A stretch of DNA of 64,000 nt from NCBI GenBank assembly GCA_025200525.1, contig CM045758.1, forward strand, positions 5,390,580-5,454,579, read 5' to 3'. Below, one piece after another: positions 10,852-22,005 of the stretch; the first letter of the stretch is position 1, and every line of letters begins with the position of its first letter. The DNA is from Camellia lanceoleosa (lineage: Eukaryota > Streptophyta > Magnoliopsida > Ericales > Theaceae). The notes beneath the pieces were generated by a model. That model made no database searches and was not told where the DNA came from. It worked only from the letters and a program-made list of their open reading frames with translations. Both the position numbers and the translations under genes were made by a program.

Positions 10852-12233
10852 CTAGGGCAATCTTGCCCGCTCTTCTCTTGTCCTGGTCTCATCGACAAGG
10901 TCTCTCAGATGTCCTTGTCTCACCAGGTCTTCCAAGTGTGTTTTCAAGGCTCTACAATCCTGAGTTATATGCCCATCTTCATTGTGGTAGGCACAATGCC
11001 TGCCAATGTTTCTTCCTATGAACTCTCCTGGGGTCCTCTCTGGCGCTCTGAAATAGGGCTGGTTCCGAATTTGATCCAGGACTTTGTGAATTGGGATTTG
11101 GAACACAGTTGTCACTGCCTGCATAGCCCTCAGTTTTGATTCTTGCTTGCTCGATCCATTGTTACCTCGGCCTCGCTTCGGCGAGCCGTTTCCTTTCTCT
11201 TGCTTTGTTTCCTTGGTCCCCGATATGTCTTCTTCGGCTCTGGCATACTTCTCGATTCTCGCCATGAGCTCTTCCATGCTTTTTGGCAATGTCTTTGCCA
11301 AAGACTTCCGTAGTGGACAGTTGTCTTTTAGGCCGTTCTTGAATGATACGACCGCCACTTCTTGATTACACTCTGGTAGTTGGTTGAATACCTCATAGTA
11401 TCTTTTTGCATAGGCCCTAAGGCCTTCATTATTACTGATCTTCAGAGCCATCAATGCGTCCACCCTTAATGGCTGCAACTTGTTTGTCACGAACCTGGCT
11501 ACGAACATCTCGGCCAGGCCTTCCCAAGTCTTCACGCTTCCCTTTGGTAGTTTGTGGAACCAATCCGATGCGATTTTCCCGAAGGATGAGGGGAACACTT
11601 TGCAGAGCAACGGCTCGTTCCCACTATATAATGCCATTGAGTTCAAATATAATCTGACGTGGAAGTTGGGGTCTGACTTACCATCGTATATTTGAAACCT
11701 TGGCATAATGAATCTCTTCGGTGCCTCAAACCTGTCCAATTCCACCGAGAATGGTGTCCTCGGCTTATCTGGGGAGGTTACCCCGGCGTTGGCATTCTGT
11801 TGCTTCCTCTTGAGGTAATCTCTTAAGTCCTCTTTGCTCCGCCCAGGAGCTTGGCTATCTCCTGCTTCAGTATTTTTGGTGCACTACTTTCAGCTTCGTG
11901 GTGAGTCCTCTTCAACCCCTCTTCATGAGTTATGTTGAAGCACAGCGCCTGCTCCTGAACATGCCGATGTCCTTTGGGGTCTGCCTTCTTTGTGTGATGC
12001 GTCCTCCGTGATTCTTCTCTTCTCGACTCCCTTCGTCTGACCTCCCTGGAAGGTTGGTGAGAGTGTTTTTTGCTCCCGTTGTGCTGAGGGGCTACGGGGA
12101 TTGTTTTCTGCCCTCCCTTTTGGGCATTGGCCGCTGGAATCGGCGTGTCTTGCAGCGAGAACGGTGGCTGCATGACGTTATTTTGCATCATGAAATCGAC
12201 GACCGACTGCAAGTCTGCCAATTTGTTTGCCAT
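10852..12233 (-). pseudogene. gag of the Tat element
   Basis: Two open frames, 12233-11823 and 11745-10852. The N-terminal part is charged (KADPKGHRHVQEQ). The second contains the retrotransposon gag core: MPRFQIYDGKSDPNFHVRLY, ASDWFHKLPKGSVKTWEGL, FVARFV and LMALKISNNEGLRAYAKRYYE, followed by a basic region and a His/Cys motif remnant (HCAYHNEDGHITQDC). A break near 11823-11745 separates the parts. This matches the PF03732 arrangement of plant Gypsy gag. Confidence 0.88.
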
Positions 12234-12495
12234 CTCTTTTACATTTTCGTCCCTCCGTAGGCACTTATCCTTCTATACCTGGGGGTCGCCTTCGTTGTAG
12301 TACCCGCTTCAATCAGGTTTCTTTGGTACGTCGTCAGTCTGGCCGACGTCTTTTACCCCGTGAGTTTGCTCATGAGTTTCTGTATTGGACTTGTCTCCTT
12401 CGACATCAAGGTCAATAGGTCTCCCCCTCCCAGCAGGAGTGTCGTCCCCAATCTTTTCCTTCTGTCCGTTACTGGCCATCTATTCTACTTTCTTT

Positions 12496-12514
12496 CCCAC
12501 AGACGGCGCCAAAT
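12496..12514 (-). other. primer binding site of the Tat element
   Basis: Just inside the 5' LTR, the minus strand reads ATT and then TGGCGCCGTCTGTGGG. TGG at the start complements the CCA end of a tRNA. I do not assign the exact tRNA with confidence; the TGGCGCC start resembles primer sites used by several plant Gypsy groups. Confidence 0.75.
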
Positions 12515-13047
12515 TGTGTGGGTGATTTTTCGACCACACTGCCAACTCAGTAATCGCTTGAGAGAATCGCGTAATAGATGACACTGCTAACTCGTAATGA
12601 AAGAGAAGATTCTGGCGGTGGTTCGTCCACCCGGGGGCACTTCGACGATCAAGTCAGTATATCTCTCACAGATAATCAATAGTGCAAACCCACTATTCAG
12701 AATATAAATTGCGTACCTTAGACCCACGGGGGTGCCTCTCTTTTATAGTTAACTCAATCCTAGTCCCTATAGAAGCCTGACTTCTATGGATTCCCATTCA
12801 GTGCTTACTTTGGACTCCTCAAGAGATAAGGATAGACTTCCTAAGAACATTATCCTTATCCATCTTGAAGTCTTTCCCTATTCTCGGTCTCTTATTCCTT
12901 ATCCGCTTATCTCGGATTCCGATATCTTCGGAGACAACCTTGGCCACGCCGAGATCATCTCGGCGTTACGACTAGGACATGTGGCACCTCGGCTGATACA
13001 TTGGCGTCACCTTGTCACGTGTTGGTATTCAAAAATATATCCCCACA
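12515..13047 (-). repeat. 5' LTR of the Tat element
   Basis: 533-bp partner of 2253-2790, flanked on the right by TATAC at 13048-13052. A CTCTTTTATAG block in the plus sequence (about 12737) is conserved in both copies. Confidence 0.93.
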
Positions 13048-13052
13048 TATAC

Positions 13053-14493
13053 ATTTGAAATTATAACAAACTACCAGTCTATAACAGCACAGTACATTCA
13101 TTCTCAGTTAATAGAATTGATTTAAAATGCTAATTCCATAACAACGACTCATACAAATAGGCAACCTAATTCATAATAAGTTGATAAATTCCTAAGCATT
13201 GAAGAAGATAAATAAGGGGAAAAAAGACCTAGCGACGTGATGAAGAAGAAGAAGAAGAAGAAGAAAAGATGTACATGAGGAGCAGAGGGCTGAAGATGTT
13301 CTTTCCTTCTATCGATTCTCTTCAAATTACGCCTTGCATTGCATGTCTCATGGGCCTTGTTTGGGATGAAATTTTTTTGTGCTAAAATAGTCACAAAAAA
13401 ATAAAAAGACAAAATACCCCACGTTACTTTCTCTATTTTTTATATATCTTTGTATAAATAGTAAAAAATTAATTAAAATAATCAATTGCAAACAATGATA
13501 TATCAATATTAAAAAAAATTTTAAAAAAACCCAATGATATACTGCTTGTTTTTCTCATTTTTATATTTTGAATTAATTATATTTTGTCCTTTTTATGTTT
13601 GACTTTTTTTTTCTTTGACCCTTCAATTTTTTTATTTTTTATTTTTCAAATTTTCTTTGATTTACTTTTAAAATTAACTTTTGTTAAAAATTGGATAAAA
13701 AATAATACATTGAAAATCACGTGGCATAAAAATATTTTATTATATATAACTCACACTTCTAACACAAACCTAAATCTAACATAATATATATTTTATGCTA
13801 TTTGATAGTTAACGTGATATTTTATAGCTACTTTTGAATAAAAATTAATTTTAAGAGTAAACTGAAAATAAACTTAAAACATAAAGGTTAAAATGAAAAA
13901 AAAAAAAAATTAAATAGGCAAACAAACAAACTTAAAGGGCCACAAAAAAGTAAAATATAATTTATTGTAATTTTAATCTTACTGTTATTTAAGAGGATAA
14001 ATTACACCTTTTTTTTTTGTTGCTTTTTTAGGTTTCATAATTTAATCCGTATTATTTGGAAGAAAAAAAAGTTACAATTTATTTCTAAAATCAATTTCAA
14101 TCCAAATTAGGGGGGGGGAATTGATAGCCATGGATATAAAATGAATAAATCACACGTAACCCTCATTAAGTTTCATAAATTTTTTTACTTCAATTCTTAA
14201 AATATTACTTTTCTTGTTTCTACCCATAACCCAAAATTTTAAATTCTAAATCCAAATCCAAATACAAATACCAACACATATCACTCTCTCTCTTTGATTT
14301 ATACGGGTGATTAATGAAATCCAAATGATCTCTAAATTGATCATAAGATGCTTTCTCTCTTTCTGTCATTTGCAAATTCACCCACAAATTGCATTGCTTA
14401 TTCAATGTCATCCACTCAACTATTAGCCTCTACCTCCTATCTTAGGATCATCTACATATGCTCCCTTCTTCTACTATTTCATTTTTTTATACC
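13053..14493. other. AT-rich intergenic DNA without genes
   Basis: Contains a (GAA) microsatellite, long T and A runs and a G run at about 14109. Short open frames are low-complexity. Nothing else can be supported. Confidence 0.6.
13242..13265. repeat. (GAA)8 microsatellite
   Basis: Eight perfect GAA units followed by A-rich sequence. Confidence 0.95.
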
Positions 14494-14498
14494 ATGAC

Positions 14499-14891
14499 TG
14501 TAATAATCTCATTTCGTAATCTGTTGTTAATCAGTAATTAAGAATGCTAATTAAGTGTCTAAGATGAAATTATGTGTTAATTATGTGATTTGTGTGGTAT
14601 TTGAAACTATATCTGTTAGTCGTAGGGTTATCTGTCGAAAATTCTTCTTTGTTACGGAAAATTGAAGGCCTTAACGGTGTTAGAACATGAAATTGACTAA
14701 GTCAATAGGATCAGTAGAATTTTTAGAATTTTATGGTAAGTTTAATTAGATTTTGATTCAGATCCAAATAATTAGAATTAAGTTAGATCACTGAACCTTA
14801 ATTACATTTAATTAGTTTAAACTAATCCAACCTATATAAATGCATTATGAGCTTATGCCTTCATTCATCCTCATTCCCTTGAGCTTAAAAC

Positions 14892-14931
<40 letters not shown>

Positions 14932-16826
14932 TAGAATCAAACTTAGAGAAGAAGAGTTAGAATTGAAAAGGAAAACGGGAGAATTGAAGAGGGTTGGAGA
15001 GATTTCGCCTCTACACTTCCAAAATCAAAGCCTTAGGTAAGAATTCAACCCTTAATCTATGAATTTGAAATAATTAGTATGTGAATTCAAGAGAACTAAG
15101 TAGATTAACACAAGAATTGAGCTATGAGTGTTGAATTGAGGATCAATTCATACATGCATGCATAATTCATTAATTTTGAGTTTGATTTTCCAAGAACTCT
15201 TGTATGCATGAAACTAAACTTGGTAAGTTCATGAAAATTCATCATGTTTTGCATCTATTACTTCATTTGCTCATGTTTTGGAAAGAAGAATTTAAATTCA
15301 TCACATGCATGTTAAAAACATGAAGTTTAACGTGTGATTTTGAGGAATTGAAAAGGACTTGAGCTTTGATTTTGAGAATTGACTTTAAATTCATGGTTTT
15401 GAAAAGTTTCCAAGTGTTTTCTAAGTTGAGAATGAGCTATGTAAGTCTGTGGTTTGAATCTATGTATTTTGAAGCTCAACTATGTTCTGGAAATTCTAGA
15501 GGCTCTTAGTATTTTTGCATTCCGTTGTAGTTGGGTTGAGCGACCAAGTGTGTGCTTGAGCGAACTCACCTTTGCATAGGTCATCGATCGAATGACCAAA
15601 AGTTGGGTCGAGCCTAGATTTTCAGCATCCAGAAGTTTTGCAAAGTTTTGCAAACCCGCTCGAGCGAACAAAGTTGTGCTCGAGCGAACTGCTCTGTTTT
15701 CCGCTTTTTTGAAATGCATACCTTAGTGCATAATTTCATCCTCATTCAATTATAGGCATTCTTAAACCATTGTTTAGACAATAATAATGAGGAAATGAGT
15801 CAGAAACACACTAAGAAAGATTAAATTAAATAAATATCATTTGGGAATGTAAGTTTCAATCTGTATCTGTTATGTGTTTGTGTAGGTCACACGCTACAGT
15901 CTGTCTATTCTGCCTTAGGAGCCATCTGTAAGTAACAACTCTGTAAAGATATGTTGATTATAAGTATTTTCTGATTTATGATTTATACTCTGTTTTTTGA
16001 AAGATATTTTCTAAATAAATGAATGATTGTCTATTTCTGAAATATAATCGTGACATCCTTTGCATCTGTATCTGGTATCTGGTATATGTTATCAAAGATC
16101 TCTATAGGTTCCAATCAAGGAACTATCTGTTAAACCTTAATTGTTATCTGTCTGGATTATACATAATCATCTGTCTGATCTGAACATGTCTTTTAAGACC
16201 ATATGCTCTATTAGCTAATAGATGTACCATGTATGATTGATTATAAATCTGAATCTGAATATGAATTTGATTATGTTATGATCTAAAACTCTGATTTTTT
16301 AAATCTTTGATTGAGATATCATTCATTAACCCTTTACTCTGTTGTTATTCACTAGGCTCCGGCTCACCTTTATATTTATGTATGTAGGTGACCAAGTGTG
16401 TAACCAGGTTATATGCATCAATCTGGATTCTGTTTTGTCAGCCAGCCTTTGTGCCTCATATAGAGGTTCCGGAAATGTCATGTGATCAAGGCTTTTGTGT
16501 TCAAGGATTTAATCCTTGATTTCTTTTTTGTTTTTGTTAATTAAGATGTTTGAGGATTATAAACAAAGTTTTTGTATATAAGGTTTAATCCCTTTCTGAT
16601 TTGACTGAAATGTGTGTATGACGCAATATTGATGTCATGATATATGTATATTAATGTGTAAATTTTTTTTTCTCATATAAATCTGCACAACTCATTGGAT
16701 GATTTATTTTGTTTATCTGCTTTCGCTAGTCCTTATATTTATGAGTCTGTTTAAGGTCTTTGGTAATCTTAGGATTACTAGCCGGTCACTTTACTAATCC
16801 CTTGGGGTGGGGGTTGGGTCGTGACA
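14499..16826 (+). mobile_element. solo LTR, family B copy 1 (2.3 kb)
   Basis: Begins TGTAATAATCTC and ends GGGTCGTGACA. It is flanked by a perfect 5-bp duplication ATGAC at 14494-14498 and 16827-16831. There is no internal coding region, as expected after LTR-LTR recombination. Near its 3' end it shares ordered blocks (TCTGCACAACTC, TAATC-AGGATTACT-GCCGGT) with the LTR at 26388-30110. It holds a (GA)n microsatellite at about 14897-14928 and CTCGAG-containing palindromes near 15660-15685. Confidence 0.85.
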
Positions 16827-16831
16827 ATGAC

Positions 16832-17425
16832 CAACTTTTGCAAACATCCAAATTTTTCCACCATTGCAAAATCACACCAAAATTTTTTTATTTTAGGTTT
16901 TAAATATTAAATTTGTAAATATAATGATTTTGTGTCGCGCGATATTTTTCATCCAGAATTGAACTAGAAATTGATTTAAGGAGTAATTGAGGAAATTACA
17001 AAAGTTAGGCCCAAAATGAGAAAAAAAATACTTCAAATTCTAAAATGCTAAAATCATAAAACTTAAGGGGAAGAGTGTAATTTATCCAAAATTTATTATG
17101 TTGTACTTTATGACCCGTGACATTATAGGGAATTGGGGTGGCTGCTGTGCGGGGGTTCAAATTGGAGGAAAGTTGCGGTTGGCACCAACGCAAAGTCTCA
17201 TTTGGCAATAAATTATTTTAGTAATTTTATTTATTTCTTAAAATATTAGGTAAAAATTAGTATTTTGGGATAATTTTTAAAATTTTTATGAAAAAATATG
17301 TGAAAAAAATAAAGTAAGCAAATTTTTTTTTTTGACTTTTGAGTGTTTGTTGACTTTAAAAATTTTTTTTTTTAGTAACTTTTTAACTTTTTAACTTTTA
17401 ATAAACTTGGGGGTGTCAAATTCGG
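16832..17425. other. AT-rich DNA without genes
   Basis: Poly-T and poly-A runs dominate. A TTTGACTTTT/AAAAGTC-type block at 17330-17400 resembles the interior of the Tourist-like MITEs, but no clear termini were found. Confidence 0.5.
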
Positions 17426-17434
17426 ATTCTTAAC

Positions 17435-17818
17435 ACAGGGGTGCAAGAATTCATCTGTTGCTCCCATGTAGGATTTTTTTGAGTCTTTTTTGATGATCTG
17501 AACCGTTCATATTGTAGGGTTTGTTAAATAGATCATCCATGCAAAAAATCAAATTGATTGGAAATCTATAAATTTATAACAAGAGTACATTTGTTTTTTT
17601 AAAAAATAAACGGGTAACATTATCTCGATAATTTTTGTAAAACAATTTGAATCTGATCATAGGGTTACAGATTTCTGATTAATTTGATTTTTTGTATAGA
17701 TGATATACTCGACGAACCCTACAATATGAACGGTTCGGATCATCAAAAAAGACTCAAAAAAAGCCCCCATGGGCTCACAGCAGATCGCTATTGTGACTAC
17801 AGTAGCAGCCCCAGGTCC
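17435..17818. mobile_element. Mutator-type MITE (384 bp)
   Basis: Arms of roughly 130-150 bp are inverted copies of each other; for example TTTTTTGAGTCTTTTTTGAT near 17475 matches the complement of a block near 17750, followed by a shared GAACCGTTCATATTGTAGGG. The flanks ATTCTTAAC (17426-17434) and ATTCTTAAT (17819-17827) form a 9-bp duplication with one mismatch. Long TIRs with a 9-bp duplication indicate a non-autonomous MULE. The outermost bases of the arms match less well. Confidence 0.68.
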
Positions 17819-17879
17819 ATTCTTAATATGTCAAACAAGTGTGTATTAGTAAAGTGGTAAGTATATTCTTTAATAAATT

Positions 17880-18770
17880 AAAGGTTTAAGGTTTAAATCT
17901 TAAAATAATTTTTTTGTTTTATCTAGAAAGACATAGCATAAGGAGAATCAACCAAAGGCTTGGACTCCAAGTCTAGTCTTCACTCAATAATAGTGCTAGG
18001 GTGTGTGCCCACCTGATGGGTTTGATTAAAATATAAACCTTAATTTTGAATTGGAAACATATCTTGTATATTGTTTAAGTGGTGAAAGTGTTATTTACTA
18101 AGTCAATGGCCATAAATTCAACACTTATGTTCCTCTTGTAACTACTATTAGTGAATTGTTCACTTTATATATAGTATATTAGTGGGTATGTGCCGATCCG
18201 ATGGGTATGCTGTTAAATTTAATATTGATTTTGAATTTAAAACATATAGTATCTATTGCTTAAGTAGAAGTGGCAAAAGTGTTATTTACCAAATCATTAG
18301 GCTTAGGTTTGAGTCTCCACTATCTTAATATTTAATTTTTTTATTTTTGATAGAAAAATAAGGAATATGTAGCATAAGGAGAAGGCTTGGACACGAAATC
18401 CAACCTTCACTATTTTTTTTAATTAGAAAATAAAAGACACGTGGCAGAAAGAGAAGCCACCAAATATTTGGACACTAAGTCCAGTGCTCACATATATAAT
18501 GATTAGCGGTTGGCATACGCGATACGTGTATAATTTAAATAAATAAAAATAAAATAAAATATTTATTGTATATTGTGTGCTAGTCAAGTGATAAGAATCT
18601 TATTTATTTGACACAAGTCCAAGGTTGAAGTCCCCTCCTCTCATCTATCTAATTTTTTTATATATTTTAAATTTAAAAAAATGGACACGTGACAGCATAA
18701 GAAATTAAGGATTCAGGACATCATAAGAGGTGTTCACTTTATATATAGTATAGATAGATAAAAGATAGAT
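17880..18770. repeat. degenerate direct repeats (about 3 units)
   Basis: Related phrases recur: AGCATAAGGAGAA with GGCTTGGACNC (near 17935 and 18370), GTGTTATTTACNAA (18088 and 18278) and TTCACTTTATATATAGTATA (18160 and 18732). Spacing is irregular and the copies are strongly diverged. They may be old nested copies of one small element; no termini or reading frame could be defined. Confidence 0.5.
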
Positions 18771-20799
18771 GGATATAGTAATAGATTACAAATGTTAATG
18801 GTCAAACTGGTGAAAAGTTACTTCAAGAGATACAATGAGAACAGTATAAAACTAAAAGGGGCAAGATGTAATTATCATATATAAAATTACTAAAATTTAG
18901 TAAATTATAGTAATCACCCTTGATTTTTGAAGAAAATCTATCTAGTCCTACAATTTTGTCATATTTTACTGGCCTCCTTTACTGTTTGAATTACAAAACA
19001 TTTTCAACGCCCAACCAACAAACCTCCCTCCCTCCCCCACCACCAGATATTACCCTTTCGACGAACAACCGAATTTCCGACCCCACGAAAAACCCCGAAC
19101 ACATTTAACTCCTGTTTGTTTGGGTTCCTTTATTTTTTGAATTACAAAACGTTTAACTCCTGTTTGTTTGGGTTCAAGAACGGAAGGCTTGTATATTAAA
19201 TTCATCATTAAGGTCTATTTAAAAAATATCTATTGTTGATATGTGTTTTTAGGGCGCATCTTAAGAAAACTTCAAATATCTTTTCAATGTACTCACTTTT
19301 ATAGTAATGTAAAATCTTTTCAAATATCTTTAATGTGTTCTTAGAGCACACATTAATAAAGTCCTTTTAAAAATAAATTTATTGTCAATTTTTAAAAAAA
19401 TAAATGTGATAAAAATAAAAAAAATAAAAAATTACAATTAATCGATCATTCTAATCTTGTGCATAAGTGAAATATACACTAGGCCAGATTGAACCCCTCT
19501 AATGTGACCAAGGACAAGAGAAGAACTACTCTCCAATAGTCCGCACAATTTCCAAGCCGAACATAGGATTATTACAAGGCCCATAAGATTGGGCCGTTAA
19601 GTTGGGTACTAACTTATGACGTGATATTAAATGGATAAATTGGCCCAAGAAATTTATGCTGCGTTTGATTTAAAGATTTGATAACGAATTTTGAAGGGGA
19701 AAAGAAAAGGAATTTTTATTGATAAATTTTATTTAAAAATGTTCTAACCCAAGGAGTTCATAAATTTTTTTTTTAACCCACTTAGTCTCATGTATTTATA
19801 ATTTTATTCCATAATCATTTTTCTTGATTTATACTATTTTCTTAGACTTTTATACCTTTATATTCAATATTGATATATAATGTTGGGGGAGGAGAGAGAA
19901 GGGAAATGACTAAAGCATAAGAAATTTCATACACAAATTAAATAACATTGATGTTATTATTTTATATTATTACATAATGTGAATATATTTTTAATTGATA
20001 ACACATTAAAAATAATGTGAACATTCTCTCTCATCTGATGTAAATATATTTTTAACATCATCTGATGTGAATATTCACATTCATGTCATCTGATAAGAAC
20101 ATTCACATTCACATTCACGTCATCACGTACAATCATGTTTATATTCAAATGAAAGTTAAGGCTTGTGGTTGTGTAATTTGATGCAATACTGATGTAAACC
20201 TTAACATCACCTTTACCACACGTCATCTGATGTGAACATTCATGTCATTTGATGTGAACATTCATATTCACGTCATCTAATGTGAACATTCTTGTTATCA
20301 CATACAGTCAATATTTGGACGCATGAAAACTACCAAAATATAATGGCAATCAATAAAAAATCATATTTAATTTTTTTTCCGTAATATATATCAACATTAC
20401 ATAGTGACGTGTTTTTGGAGTGAAGTTATGGGGAATATGAATGGTCATGGGAACTACCAAAATATAATGACAATCAACATTAAATATCAACATTAATGGG
20501 AGCAAGAGAGAGTAAGGGTGTTTTGGTTTTCTTATCTCAAATAGAATCTAATGGAGTAAAAAAGAATATGAGTTTGATGGAATAAAACTCTTAGAAAGGG
20601 AACTTATCAAAAAAGCTCCCAAAAGAAAATTATAAATGAAATGTAATTATTTTTTACACATTTTTTTCTCTTTTAAAATTCTTACATAAATTAATAAACC
20701 AAACACAGTACTAATAAATACAAAGATTCTAACAGCACAATGTATGTTGTTCATACCAACGTGCCACATAGATAATTATTGTCCATTATGTATTATTAC
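18771..20799. other. gene-free AT-rich DNA
   Basis: No plausible exon. The open frame 18920-19108 is short and has a poly-Pro run only. A cluster of short TGATGTGAACATTCA-like repeats sits at 20030-20300. Confidence 0.5.
20030..20300. repeat. cluster of short ATCTGATGTGAACATTC repeats
   Basis: GTCATCTGATGTGAA and ACATTCA(C/T) phrases recur at least six times with variable spacing. They appear as a degraded minisatellite. Confidence 0.6.
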
Positions 20800-20802
20800 T
20801 TA

Positions 20803-21030
20803 GGCCCCGTTTGGGGAGTGGCTAAATTAGCCAATTAGTCAAAAAGTTATCTTTTTAGTCAAAAAGTCAACAACCCATACCAAAAAGTCAAAGATTCCAT
20901 TTTCTTTCTACTTTTTGCACATCTTTTCATAATTAGCCAAAAAGTCATCCCAAACATACAAGTTTTTTTACCAACCTTTTTAGTCAATTAGCCAAAAAGT
21001 TACTAAATTAGCCTGTTTCCAAACGAGGCC
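20803..21030. mobile_element. Tourist-like MITE, copy 2 (228 bp)
   Basis: Ends GGCCCCGTTTGG and, inverted, GGCCTCGTTTGG, with TTA on both sides (20800-20802 and 21031-21033). It has the same length and internal AAAAAGTCAAAGATT(T/C)CATTTTC block as the copy at 1152-1379. Confidence 0.8.
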
Positions 21031-21239
21031 TTAGTTTCTTTTTAATAGGACCAGTTCATTCATTAAGCATGTAATTAGCTCACATTCTTTAGTGATTATA
21101 TACTTTCAGGCATTCATGGAGAGACGCGGATCACTGAAGATTCTAGGCGAGCGGTACTAAAGTTATGGTTTGAGTGAGTCATTTTTATGCAAATATTGCT
21201 TAATATTATCCACACTTTTTCTAATGTGTATATACCAAA

Positions 21240-21700
21240 TTGTGGGAGCCTGAAATGGGTTTGTCCCACATTGGTTTGAGAAACATCCACAACCTACTTT
21301 ATAAGTTGACTAACTTCTTTTAATTAGTATGAGGCCTTTTCTAAAGAAAAACAAAACCATGAGGCTCCGGCTAAAGAGAACAATATGCTAGTGGGGTTGG
21401 GTTGATAGCTTTATTTGGTGCTCTCTGTGAGAACTCCTTTCGATGTGAGTCCCTTGGCAATGTGAGTCTCTTAGCGTTCGGAGCCATAAGGCATTTTTTA
21501 AAGAAGAACAAAATCGTGAGACTCTGGCCAAAGCGAACAATATTGTCCTAGTGAACCCGAAATGGGTTTGTCCTACATCGACTTTATAAGTTGAGTAACT
21601 CCTCCTAACTAGCAGGAGGCCTTTTTAAAAAAAAACAAAACCGTGAGGATCAGGCTAAAGCGGACAATATTGTGCTAGTGGGGTTGAGTTGGCAGCTTCA
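21240..21700. repeat. TRIM-like direct repeat cluster
   Basis: A GAAATGGGTTTGTCC(C/T)ACAT block occurs near 21252 and 21560, followed by a CTTTATAAGTTGA block. A block of AACAAAA-CGTGAG-CT-NGGC-AAAG type occurs near 21348, 21507 and 21635, each followed by AACAATAT or ACAATATTG. The TGTCC(C/T)ACAT motif is common at LTR starts of plant TRIM elements. The array looks like two to three tandem, partly deleted LTR copies; exact ends were not resolved. Confidence 0.55.
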
Positions 21701-21872
21701 CAAATAAATATTAGTATCTTCAAAAGTATAAGAATGAGTAGAGATGATCACTCAGTGGGTTTGTCCACCCACACCCTCCTCAGGGGTATCAAATCGGATT
21801 ATATATAAATAAATTTAGCAAATATAAATCGAATAAGATAAGAGAAATAAAACCTATTTTTAATTCACCTTA

Positions 21873-22005
21873 TATAGCGATCCCGGTTTTGACCCGACCT
21901 TCATTGTATTTTGGACCCGAGTTTCGTGGTTTAATATTGTTATCCATGTCTTGTTTTTCCTTTTTTGTCTTTGGGTTTGAGTATTGGAATGTCTTGGGCA
22001 TGTTC
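21873..22005 (+). repeat. 5' LTR of chromovirus A, segment 1
   Basis: Starts TATAGCGATCCC and runs to the solo LTR C insertion. It matches 36552-36690 of the 3' LTR. The last five bases, TGTTC (22001-22005), are the duplicated target of LTR C. Confidence 0.88.

Larger units (their letters stand above)
2253..13047 (-). mobile_element. Ty3/Gypsy LTR retrotransposon, Tat lineage (decayed)
   Basis: A 10.8-kb element reading right to left. Its two LTRs (12515-13047 as 5' and 2253-2790 as 3') begin TG and end CA, and a perfect duplication TATAC flanks it at 2248-2252 and 13048-13052. The order is primer site, gag, protease, RT-RNase H, a second RNase H, integrase, a non-coding zone with tandem repeats, and an extra ORF on the opposite strand. 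A second RNase H and an extra ORF 3' of integrase are hallmarks of the plant Tat group (Ogre, Retand, TatI-III). A hand count gives about 35 LTR differences in 535 bp (~6-7%), so the insertion is not recent. Stops and frameshifts in gag and pol make it non-autonomous today. Confidence 0.93.
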
